From the NCBI GenBank assembly GCA_964459325.1, contig CAYWKU010000040.1, positions 1 through 31,464 on the forward strand: 31,464 nt of DNA, written 5' to 3'. Below are positions 25,261 through 31,464 of the stretch, piece by piece. The notes beneath the pieces are model-generated. The model ran no database searches, was not told the origin of the DNA, and worked only from the letters and a program-made list of their open reading frames with translations. The DNA comes from CAYWKU01 sp964459325. GTDB lineage: Bacteria > RBG-13-61-14 > CAYWKU01. The translations under genes and the position numbers were made by a program. Position 1 is the first letter of the stretch; every line of letters starts with the position of its first letter.

Positions 25261-25306
25261 GACAAGGGGTTTTAACCCCTTGAATCGAGGAACGGAAGCC
25301 CCTTGT
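25261..25306. repeat. CAAGGGG palindrome repeat, copy 1 (partly decayed)
   Basis: GACAAGGGGTTTTAACCCC begins a palindrome, and GAAGCCCCTTGT ends the element. The 22-base left part also occurs exactly in 30293-30341 on the other strand. The middle is degenerate here. Confidence 0.75.
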
Positions 25307-25349
25307 AAATTATGAGAATCTTAAGAGGAAATTGATGCATCTTATAAAG

Positions 25350-25431
25350 TAAGACGGGAAGGCAGACACCTTTCGAGGGAATATCATCCCGGATTAAACA
25401 TCCCGACACCCACAGGGCCTTCCCGACTTAT
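25350..25431. repeat. Long inverted repeat, possible structured RNA or element remnant
   Basis: TAAGACGGGAAGGC (25350-25363) pairs with GCCTTCCCGACTTA (25417-25430), with one A-A mismatch. The 53-base interior contains a small hairpin, GGGA-ATATCA-TCCC, at 25378-25391. It follows the stop of the cyclophilin-like gene directly. No T-run follows, so a factor-independent terminator is unlikely. Confidence 0.55.
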
Positions 25432-25856
25432 TATTCTTTAAAAATGGTCACTTTCCCGGCGTCGCGCAATTTTTTCAGCTCGTCGGGCTTAATGGTCACT
25501 TTCCCGGCGTCGCGCAATTTTTTCAGCTCGTCGGGCTTGGCGTTTATTCTGCCTATTTTATTCACCGGCCCCGCCGGCACGGGTTTTTCCCCATCGCTGG
25601 CGGGGGTGGGTCCGAAAAATATGCACAGGGCGTCACCTTCCGGCCAGTAAGCCAGGTCCCCTTCATCCACGTCCGTAGTAACGGTTTGATCCTTTCCGAG
25701 GTTAATCCCGGCGCTGAAATAAAACTCGTCACCCCATACTTTAATCCGGCTTTCGATGGGAAGAGCCTCCATAACCGAGCGTGCAGTCGGGGTATCGTCT
25801 AGCTCGCCTTCAAACCTTTCACCGTCAATGTCTATGATTATCTTTTCAGTACCCAT
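25431..25856 (-). CDS. Cyclophilin-like fold protein (DUF369 type) with duplicated C-terminus
   Basis: 141 residues. Residues 1-100 match the small cyclophilin-like family related to Thermotoga TM1367: strands KIIIDIDGERFEGEL, ARSVMEALPIES, WGDEFYFSAG, GDLAYWPEGDALCIFFGPTP and a final NKIGRI. The family's function is unknown. The C-terminus carries two identical copies of KPDELKKLRDAGKVTI (107-122 and 123-138), encoded by an exact 48-base tandem duplication (25443-25538). Because 48 is a multiple of three, the frame is kept. The gene lies 40 bases after rsmI on the same strand. The ribosome binding site is weak. Confidence 0.85.
   Translation of the reverse strand: MGTEKIIIDIDGERFEGELDDTPTARSVMEALPIESRIKVWGDEFYFSAGINLGKDQTVTTDVDEGDLAYWPEGDALCIFFGPTPASDGEKPVPAGPVNKIGRINAKPDELKKLRDAGKVTIKPDELKKLRDAGKVTIFKE
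25443..25538. repeat. Exact 48-base tandem duplication
   Basis: Bases 25443-25490 and 25491-25538 are identical throughout. Both copies lie in the end of the cyclophilin-like gene and add a second 16-residue helix. Confidence 0.95.
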
Positions 25857-25896
25857 GCCCTATGTTATAACTCAAAATTCCGACTAATACAATTCA

Positions 25897-26607
25897 TCAG
25901 GCGGGTTTGCCCTCCACAATCAGCGTAAATTCCCCCCGGGTTTTTTCGGTCTCGTACAGTTCGGCTGCCTGCTCCAGGTCGGTTTCGATGAACTCCTCGT
26001 AGAGTTTGGTCATCTCCCGGCAGATGATAACCTTGCGATTTCCCATATTTTCCAGCAGGTTTTTCAGGGTTCTGACTATTCTGTGAGGGGACTCGTAAAG
26101 CACGAACGGGTGATTCAATTCCGCAAGTGTTTTCATGGCTTTATTCCGTTTTCCGCCTTTGGGAGGCAGGAAGCCGTAAAAGGTGAAGGCGTAGGAGCTC
26201 ATCCCGGAAGAGGATATGGCCGCTGCAAAAGCCGACGGGCCCGGTATCGGCACAACCTCGATGCCTTCGGCCCGGGCCATGCTCACCAGGTAATGCCCGG
26301 GGTCGGAAATGCCCGGAGTGCCGGCTTCCGATATGAGCGCCACGTCCTCCCCCTCCAGAAGGCGGCCTGCGATAACCCGGGCTTTCCGGGACTGTTTGGC
26401 GCTGTAAAAGCTGGTTAGGGGAGTGCCTATTCCGTAACGTGAGAGCAGGGTTTTCGCCTTGCGGGTATCCTCCGCGGCCACCAGGTCCACTTCGCTCAAA
26501 ACCCTTACAGCGCGGTAAGTTATATCCTCCAGGTTGCCGATTGGAGTGGCTACCACATAAAGAACGCCCGGCCCGGATTTCGACTTTTTTCGTTTTGACA
26601 TTGCCAT
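25897..26607 (-). CDS. rsmI: 16S rRNA (cytidine-1402-2'-O)-methyltransferase RsmI
   Basis: A 236-residue member of the SAM-dependent tetrapyrrole-methylase fold family. RsmI methylates the ribose of C1402 in the decoding centre. Motifs are LYVVATPIGNLEDITYRA (16-33), VAAEDTRKA, ALISEAGTPGISDPG, PIPGPSA and the specific LYESPHR segment. It is shorter than the E. coli enzyme (about 286), stopping after TLIVEGKPA, so the C-terminal extension is missing, as in many phyla. ATG 26607 or ATG 26601 may be used; neither has a clear ribosome binding site. It diverges from the TPR lipoprotein. Confidence 0.95.
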   Translation of the reverse strand: MAMSKRKKSKSGPGVLYVVATPIGNLEDITYRAVRVLSEVDLVAAEDTRKAKTLLSRYGIGTPLTSFYSAKQSRKARVIAGRLLEGEDVALISEAGTPGISDPGHYLVSMARAEGIEVVPIPGPSAFAAAISSSGMSSYAFTFYGFLPPKGGKRNKAMKTLAELNHPFVLYESPHRIVRTLKNLLENMGNRKVIICREMTKLYEEFIETDLEQAAELYETEKTRGEFTLIVEGKPA

Positions 26608-26623
26608 GGCGCGATGTTATAAT
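26595..26623 (+). promoter_or_regulatory. Consensus sigma-70 promoter for the TPR lipoprotein
   Basis: TTGACA (26595-26600), a 17-base spacer and TATAAT (26618-26623): a perfect match at all 12 positions. The -35 box lies inside the rsmI coding start, and the rsmI ATG sits in the spacer, so the two genes' expression may interfere. Confidence 0.8.
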
Positions 26624-26684
26624 AAGTCAACTATCAAGGCTATCGCATGGGGTTTCTTCCCTGCTGTCAGGAGGTATAAGTTTT

Positions 26685-27278
26685 ATGAAGATAACTCAGC
26701 GCTGGATTCCGGTCATTGTGATGATGGGGGCGGCTTTTCTTTTTGCAGCCTGCCAATCGGAATGGAAGCAGATTAAGAGTTATGAAAACCAGGGCCAGTG
26801 GCAAGAGGCGCAGAAACTGCTGGAGAAACTGGTTGAAAGTAACCCCGACAACCCCAGGTATCACAACGAACTGGGCTATGTACTGCAAAAACGCGGTTAT
26901 TACGATATGGCCCTCAAGCAGTATGACCGGGCCATAAAACTCGACCCATATTACGTGGAAGCAATATACAATAGGGGGAGTCTCCAATATAAAAGACGAC
27001 AGGTAACAAAGGCCGGCAAGGATTTCGAAAAGGTTATCGAGCTGGACAGCAACTTCGCTAAAGCCTACAACAACCTGGGACTTCTGAATCACCTGTTCTT
27101 CGACAAACCGGATAAGGCGGCCGGGAATTACAAAAAAGCCATCGAACTGGAGCCGCAAAATCCGGTATACCACGAAAACCTGGGCCGGTTGTACAAAGCA
27201 CAGGGAAAGAACCCGGAGGCCAAGCGGGAACTCGAGAGGGCCGAAAGGCTGAAAGCCAGGAGGGGTGGAGGCAAGTAA
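26685..27278 (+). CDS. TPR-repeat lipoprotein
   Basis: 197 residues. The signal peptide ends FLFAAC with Cys23 as the likely lipidated residue, though Phe at -3 is unusual. About four TPR units follow (residues 30-62, 65-98, 99-133, 137-187), shown by the repeated pattern N-LG..Y..A...YDRAIKLDP. It resembles small PilF/NlpI-like TPR lipoproteins that scaffold envelope complexes, but no specific role is indicated. GGAGG (26670-26674) lies 10 bases before the ATG. It is transcribed from a perfect consensus promoter and ends 3 bases before the stop of a converging hydrolase gene. Confidence 0.92.
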   Translation: MKITQRWIPVIVMMGAAFLFAACQSEWKQIKSYENQGQWQEAQKLLEKLVESNPDNPRYHNELGYVLQKRGYYDMALKQYDRAIKLDPYYVEAIYNRGSLQYKRRQVTKAGKDFEKVIELDSNFAKAYNNLGLLNHLFFDKPDKAAGNYKKAIELEPQNPVYHENLGRLYKAQGKNPEAKRELERAERLKARRGGGK

Positions 27279-27281
27279 GCT

Positions 27282-27905
27282 TTATACGCGCGTCTCGATA
27301 AAGGCGGCGGTAAGCTTTCCCACCTGAGCCTCATAGCCGCGATAAAGATGGTCCGCGCCGCCGACCACCTCCAGCGCAGCGCCTTCGGGCAGCGTGGGGC
27401 GCAGTTGGTCGAGCGGGCAGAACATATCCCGGTCACCGCTTATTACGAGTAAAGGATGCTCTATTCGGGAAAGGAAATCCATCCGGAACGCCGCCACGGG
27501 CGGGGAAATTCCCACAAGCGCCGGTATGCGGGGGTCGAGCATAGCCGCAGACAGACCCACCATCGCCCCGTAAGAATACCCCACAATAACCACCTTGTCG
27601 GGGTTGATTCCGGGCCGACTCCTGTAAAATTCCATCACCTGCTCGACATCCTCGGGGTCCCCGTCGGCTCCGGCCAGCCCTCCGCCGCTGGCGCCGACGC
27701 CCCTGAAGTTGAACCGCAACGTGGAAAATCCCCGCGCGGAGAGTTCTTCATGGACGCCCATGACCACGTTGTTGTGCATGTCGCCCCCGTATTGGGGATG
27801 AGGGTGGCAGATGACAACTCCCGGGTTGGATTCACCTTCGGGAGTGTAAACGGCAGCCTCCAGCTCGAAACCGGAGGCCGGTATGAAAAGGGTTTCTTCC
27901 GCCAT
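27282..27905 (-). CDS. Alpha/beta hydrolase, dienelactone-hydrolase/YpfH-like
   Basis: 207 residues. Small alpha/beta hydrolase with CHPHPQYGG (33-41), nucleophile Ser111 in GYSYG, acid Asp160 in GDRD and base His186 in GADH. The HPHP-x-YGG segment is typical of a group of uncharacterised bacterial hydrolases. There is no signal peptide. ATG 27905 has GGAGGAGGTG just upstream. Its start codon overlaps the reading frame of the divergent DUF72 gene, and the DUF72 start lies inside this gene. Confidence 0.92.
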   Translation of the reverse strand: MAEETLFIPASGFELEAAVYTPEGESNPGVVICHPHPQYGGDMHNNVVMGVHEELSARGFSTLRFNFRGVGASGGGLAGADGDPEDVEQVMEFYRSRPGINPDKVVIVGYSYGAMVGLSAAMLDPRIPALVGISPPVAAFRMDFLSRIEHPLLVISGDRDMFCPLDQLRPTLPEGAALEVVGGADHLYRGYEAQVGKLTAAFIETRV

Positions 27906-28803
27906 GACTGACACCTCCTCCGTAAAAGGCCGCGTCAAGTTCGGCGCCGCCGGATGGTCCTTCCAGGACTGGGAGGGCATCGTCTACCCCCGGGGTATAA
28001 CCGGCGACAGGTTAAACTACATGGCCCCCTACCTCGATATGGTAGAGGTTAACACCACTTTCTACCGTCCACCTTCCCCCAAGCAGGCGGAAGGATGGCT
28101 CCGGCAGGTAGCCCGATACCCCGAGTTTAAATTCAGTGTCAAGTTATGGCAAAAGTTTACGCACGAGCGCGAGCCGGCGGAGCCGATGGACATCAGCCAC
28201 TTCATGGACGGGATAGGCCCGCTCATGGAAAGCGGCAGGCTGGCGACGCTGCTGTTTCAGTTCCCGTGGTCATTCAGAAACGGCGAGCGGAACATGATGC
28301 ACCTGGAGCGGCTTCACGAAGCATTCTCACGGGCGCCCCAGGCGGTGGAGGTCAGGCACGCTTCGTGGAACGACCCGGAATTTCTGGATTTTCTCCAGAA
28401 GCGCCGTATAGCGTTCGTCAATATAGACCAGCCGCCCATAAGGGATACCCTGCGCCCCACGGCTCACGTCACCGCTCCCTTCAGCTATGTCCGGCTGCAC
28501 GGGCGCAACAGCCGCGATTGGTTCCGGGACGACGCCGGAAGGGACGACAGGTACAACTATTACTACAGTTCGCAGGAGCTGGCCGAGTGGATGGAGCGTA
28601 TCGGGCAACTGGAGAAGGAATCGGAAGCCGTCTACGTCATCGCCAACAATCATTTCCGGGGCCAGGCGGCGGCCAACGTCATCGAGCTCAGGCACTACTA
28701 CACCGGCGAGCCGGTCGAGGTGCCTCCTCCCATGTTCGACGCATTCCCCCGGATTTCGCGGTTCGCGAAAAATCCGCCGGCTCAGATTAACCTTTTCGCC
28801 TAG
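27883..28803 (+). CDS. DUF72 (YecE-like) family protein
   Basis: 306 residues. Landmarks of the DUF72 TIM-barrel family are FGAAGWSFQDWEGIVYP, the segment MVEVNTTFYRPPS, FSVKLWQKFTH, LLFQFPWSF, AVEVRH-SW, SYVRLHGRN and the final YVIANNHFRGQAAANV. The function of the family is unknown; some workers suggest a nuclease or sugar-isomerase-like role from the fold. ATG 27883 is chosen because GGAGG (27873-27877) lies 5 bases upstream; ATG 27904 has no site. This gives a 23-base head-to-head overlap with the hydrolase gene. Confidence 0.92.
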   Translation: MKRVSSAMTDTSSVKGRVKFGAAGWSFQDWEGIVYPRGITGDRLNYMAPYLDMVEVNTTFYRPPSPKQAEGWLRQVARYPEFKFSVKLWQKFTHEREPAEPMDISHFMDGIGPLMESGRLATLLFQFPWSFRNGERNMMHLERLHEAFSRAPQAVEVRHASWNDPEFLDFLQKRRIAFVNIDQPPIRDTLRPTAHVTAPFSYVRLHGRNSRDWFRDDAGRDDRYNYYYSSQELAEWMERIGQLEKESEAVYVIANNHFRGQAAANVIELRHYYTGEPVEVPPPMFDAFPRISRFAKNPPAQINLFA

Positions 28804-28829
28804 GCGAAAATTGTACTGAATCGAAAGTC

Positions 28830-30191
28830 ATGGCATCCCCCAAAACGGCATACAGGTGCTCCGAGTGCGGACATACCACGCCCAAGTGGTTCGGCAAATG
28901 CCCCGGCTGCGGCGAGTGGAACACCATGCACGAGGAAAGGGTCTCCAAAAAGCGCGGCAACCGCCCGTCATCGGGATTCGCCGACGCAAAAGCTACTCCG
29001 TTACATGAAATCGAGCTGGATTCTTCCCCCAGGAAGGGCACTTCCATAGGCGAGCTGGACAGGGTGCTCGGCGGGGGACTCGTCGAGGGGGCGGCGATAC
29101 TTGTCGGCGGCGACCCCGGCATCGGAAAGTCCACCCTGATGCTCCAGGCGGCTCAGAACATCGCCGGAGACGAACTGAAGGTGCTCTACGTCACCGGCGA
29201 AGAATCGGCGCAGCAAACTAAAATACGGGCTTCACGGCTGGGAGCGGACGCGGCGGATATATATCTGCTGGCGGAAACGGGCCTCGAGGCGGTGATGGCG
29301 GAGGCCGAGCGGGTAAAACCCTTTGCGCTGATAATAGATTCCATCCAGACCATGAGCGCCGACGGCGTCGACGGAGCGCCCGGCACGTTGAGCCAGGTCA
29401 GGGAAGTCACCTCTGCCCTGGTGAGGCTGGCGAAGACCGCGGGCGTCGCGGTTTTCCTGGTGGGGCACGTTACCAAGTCCGGCGCCATCGCCGGGCCCCG
29501 GGCAATCGAGCACCAGGTGGATACGGTGCTTTATTTCGAGGGAGAATCGAGCGGCGCATTCCGGGTGCTGCGGGCCATCAAGAACCGCTTCGGCTCAACC
29601 AACGAAATCGGGGTTTTCGAGATGACCGCGGCGGGTCTGGCGGAGGTCTCGAACCCCAGCGAGATGTTCCTGGAGCACCGAGCACGTTCGGCGCCGGGAA
29701 CGGCGGTTACCCCGTGCATCGAAGGCAGCCGCCCCATACTGGTGGAGGTGCAGGCGCTGGTGGGCGCGAGCACTTACGGCACCCCGCAACGCGCGGCGAT
29801 GGGCATAGACAAGGGCAGGCTTGCAATATTGACGGCGGTGCTCGAGCGACGGGCGGGGCTGTCGCTGGCCGACCGGGACGTTTTTCTCAACGTTGCCGGA
29901 GGGTTACGCATCCCCGAGCCGGCGGCGGACATGGCGGCGGCGGCGGCCATAGCGTCGGCGCTTTTCGACCGGCCCAACGACCCGGAGGCGGTGTTTTTCG
30001 GGGAAGTGGGGCTGGCCGGGGAAGTCCGCGCGGTGGCAAACCCCGAAGCGCGGCTCAACGAAGCGGCGAAGCTGGGATTCAAAAGGTGCATAATGCCCGC
30101 CGCAAGCGCCTCGAAGTTACACGTGAAACATAAGCTCGAAATAATTGCGGTGGAAACAATCTCCGAAGCCCTCGAAGCGGCACGGGGATAA
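28830..30191 (+). CDS. radA: DNA repair protein RadA
   Basis: A 453-residue protein of normal family length. It has an N-terminal zinc finger (C10, C13, C24, C27), a RecA-like ATPase with Walker A GGDPGIGKST (93-102, Lys100), the family's KNRFG motif (in RAIKNRFGSTNEIG), and a C-terminal Lon-protease-like domain. RadA promotes branch migration during recombination. It begins 26 bases after the DUF72 gene, so the two may share a transcript. No strong ribosome binding site precedes the ATG. Confidence 0.97.
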   Translation: MASPKTAYRCSECGHTTPKWFGKCPGCGEWNTMHEERVSKKRGNRPSSGFADAKATPLHEIELDSSPRKGTSIGELDRVLGGGLVEGAAILVGGDPGIGKSTLMLQAAQNIAGDELKVLYVTGEESAQQTKIRASRLGADAADIYLLAETGLEAVMAEAERVKPFALIIDSIQTMSADGVDGAPGTLSQVREVTSALVRLAKTAGVAVFLVGHVTKSGAIAGPRAIEHQVDTVLYFEGESSGAFRVLRAIKNRFGSTNEIGVFEMTAAGLAEVSNPSEMFLEHRARSAPGTAVTPCIEGSRPILVEVQALVGASTYGTPQRAAMGIDKGRLAILTAVLERRAGLSLADRDVFLNVAGGLRIPEPAADMAAAAAIASALFDRPNDPEAVFFGEVGLAGEVRAVANPEARLNEAAKLGFKRCIMPAASASKLHVKHKLEIIAVETISEALEAARG

Positions 30192-30218
30192 ATTCTCATT
30201 CTCGGAAAATTATTCCTC

Positions 30219-30414
30219 GAGGCCGTTGCAGAATTATGATTTTTCGTTTGGGATGTGTTGACCTTCATCGCGCCGAAAAAGAACCCCGAATGGACAAGGG
30301 GCTTCAGCCCCTTGAATTCCAAGGGGTTAAAACCCCTTGTCTGAAAAAGATGTTCTCGGCCAGCTATAGAAAAAAAGCCTTTTCTCCCCCTGAAGCCTGT
30401 TTTGCAACGGCCTC
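30219..30414. mobile_element. Short terminal-inverted-repeat element (MITE-like), copy 2
   Basis: Left end GAGGCCGTTGCAGAAT (30219-30234); right end GTTTTGCAACGGCCTC (30399-30414). The left end is identical to that of the 12844 element. The interior differs and contains the 49-base CAAGGGG palindrome. No transposase is encoded. Confidence 0.5.
30293..30341. repeat. CAAGGGG palindrome repeat, copy 2 (intact)
   Basis: GACAAGGGGCTTCAGCCCC and its relative AAGGGGTTAAAACCCC form two back-to-back palindromes. The whole 49 bases start GACAAGGGG and end CCCCTTGTC, so the ends also pair. Confidence 0.8.
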
Positions 30415-30441
30415 TCCTCATCGGTTAAATGGCTTATAGCG

Positions 30442-30570
30442 GGTAGCCGGGCTTAAAGCGCGAGCGTAAGCCCGGCGCCGAAGGCGCAGGATAAATTGCC
30501 TCCCGTGCTCTTCGAGCACCCACACAAGCGAGTTGTGTGGGCTATCGGCCTGAAGGCCAAGTGAGGTACC
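30442..30570 (+). repeat. Dispersed hairpin-chain repeat, copy 2
   Basis: Four hairpins in a row: GCCGGGCTTA/TAAGCCCGGC, GTGCTC-TTC-GAGCAC, CCACACAA-GCGAG-TTGTGTGG (30520-30540) and GGCC-TGAA-GGCC (30547-30558). The first 79 bases align with 15041-15113, with an insertion of CGAG or similar in the first loop. Confidence 0.7.
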
Positions 30571-30643
30571 CTATTCAAGCACCGCTTCCTGTTGTCCTCA
30601 CGGACAACCCCCATGTATAACTTCGAGACCGGCTGCGGAGCAA

Positions 30644-31464
30644 TCAGCCACCCTTCACACCTTTGGCGATGCGGTCGCCGACCTCCTTATCGATGTTGCG
30701 CCAGTATTCGAACGCTCGTTGCAGCACGGGTTCGGACACGCCGTTTTTCAAATGCCCGACCACGTTGGACACCAACCGGTCGCGCTGTGCATCGTCCATG
30801 ACTTTGCGCACCAGGGCGCCGGGCTGTCCGAAGTCGTCGTCGTCTTTGCGCCTGGTGTAGGCGGCGCGGATGAACTCGCCGTCTGCGTCCCAAATGGCCG
30901 CCTCGGGATACCGCTCGGAGTCGGCCTTTGGGCCGCCCTTTGAGTTGGGCGCATAGAGCGGGTCGGGGACATTGTCAATCCGCATCGCCCCTCCCTTGCT
31001 GTAGCTGTGCGCCGGACTTTTCGGCCGATTGACCGGTATCTGTTTGTAGTTGACTCCCAGGCGGGCCCGGTGGGCGTCTGCGTAGGAAACCAGGCGAGCC
31101 AGCAGCATCTTATCCGGGCTGGGACCGATGCCCGGCACGAGATTGTTCGGTTCAAAGGCCGCCTGCTCGATTTCGGTGTGGAAATCGGACGGGTTGCGGT
31201 TCAGCGTAAGTCGTCCGACCTCGTGCAGCGGGTAGTCACTGTGGGGCCACACCTTGGTCAAATCGAAGGGGTTGAAGCGGTAGCTCTCGGCCTCGGCAAA
31301 GGGCATTATCTGCACCTTCAGCGTCCAGCCGGGGTAATCCTCCCGCTTGATGGCCTCCTGCAGGTCGCGTCGGTGGTAGTCGGCATCCCGGCCGGCGATG
31401 CGGTCGGCCTCCTCCTGAGTGAGGAAGTCAATGCCCTGGTCGGTCTTGAAATGATATTTCACCC
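30644..31464 (-). CDS. Catalase (heme), C-terminal part, cut by window edge
   Basis: 273 residues of a monofunctional heme catalase; the frame runs on past the window end. It contains the family's VKYHFKTDQG-I (first residues here), the FNPFDLTKVWPH segment, NRNPSDFHTEIEQAAF, and the proximal heme-ligand region RLVSYADAHRARLG with the ligand Tyr. The end GAKGV-type tail is short, as in small-subunit catalases. Such enzymes dismutate hydrogen peroxide. The N-terminal half with the distal His and Asn is not visible, so activity cannot be judged. Its regulation cannot be seen, as the 5' end is missing. Confidence 0.95.
   Translation of the reverse strand, partial: VKYHFKTDQGIDFLTQEEADRIAGRDADYHRRDLQEAIKREDYPGWTLKVQIMPFAEAESYRFNPFDLTKVWPHSDYPLHEVGRLTLNRNPSDFHTEIEQAAFEPNNLVPGIGPSPDKMLLARLVSYADAHRARLGVNYKQIPVNRPKSPAHSYSKGGAMRIDNVPDPLYAPNSKGGPKADSERYPEAAIWDADGEFIRAAYTRRKDDDDFGQPGALVRKVMDDAQRDRLVSNVVGHLKNGVSEPVLQRAFEYWRNIDKEVGDRIAKGVKGG

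Larger units (their letters stand above)
30192..30643. other. Gene-free gap made of nested repeats
   Basis: Between the converging radA and catalase genes lie the short inverted-repeat element 30219-30414, the CAAGGGG palindrome inside it, the hairpin chain 30442-30570 and a hairpin GTTGTCC-TCAC-GGACAAC (30591-30608). No protein gene is supported. Confidence 0.6.

Noticed and set aside
25350..25431. Factor-independent terminator of the cyclophilin-like gene
   Set aside because: The loop is 53 bases long and no T-run follows on the minus strand.

Overview
The window looks like a chromosomal segment of a moderately GC-rich, probably Gram-negative bacterium. Three predicted lipoproteins have lipoboxes, and there are PEGA-domain, REC-PilZ, REC-HD-GYP and Rhs proteins plus many dispersed hairpin repeats. 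This mix suggests a deltaproteobacterial-type lineage or a related uncultivated phylum, but no marker here fixes the taxon.

Layout. 1-42: 3' end of a tRNA-Arg(UCU). 116-5208 (+): a promoter, then a secreted protein with three PEGA domains and a formylglycine-enzyme-like domain, an unknown two-TM protein and a WD40 lipoprotein; a short-chain dehydrogenase follows. 6112-12692 (-): housekeeping and signalling genes (REC-HD-GYP, ribosomal protein L28, REC-PilZ, Mut7-C protein, histidine phosphatase, zinc-ribbon protein, alpha/beta hydrolase, pilin-like lipoprotein, QueG-like iron-sulfur protein). 13166-17180 (+): Kef-type antiporter and the NAD-dependent DNA ligase LigA. 17242-20660: an accessory island on the minus strand. 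20913-22113 (+): argC behind a promoter and a hairpin-filled leader. 22120-26607 (-): crotonase, GH36 alpha-galactosidase-like protein, cyclophilin-like protein with a tandem duplication, and RsmI. 26685-30191: TPR lipoprotein (+), alpha/beta hydrolase (-), DUF72 protein (+) and RadA (+). 30644-31464 (-): a catalase cut by the window edge.

The most interesting part is the island at 17.2-20.7 kb. It holds two short Rhs-core genes with unrelated C-terminal tips. Each is followed by small, AT-rich membrane-protein genes, in an order that resembles an orphan Rhs tip/immunity array. The island is bracketed by inverted copies of a 12-base motif that also ends two short inverted-repeat elements elsewhere in the window. 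Just outside its promoter-side end, upstream of the first Rhs gene, lies a phased array of palindromes that could be an operator.

The intergenic spaces carry at least four dispersed repeat families. One is a REP-like pair of hairpins whose stems differ by compensatory changes in all four copies. Near-consensus sigma-70-type promoters are visible at four places. One of them lies so close to its ATG that the mRNA is probably nearly leaderless.
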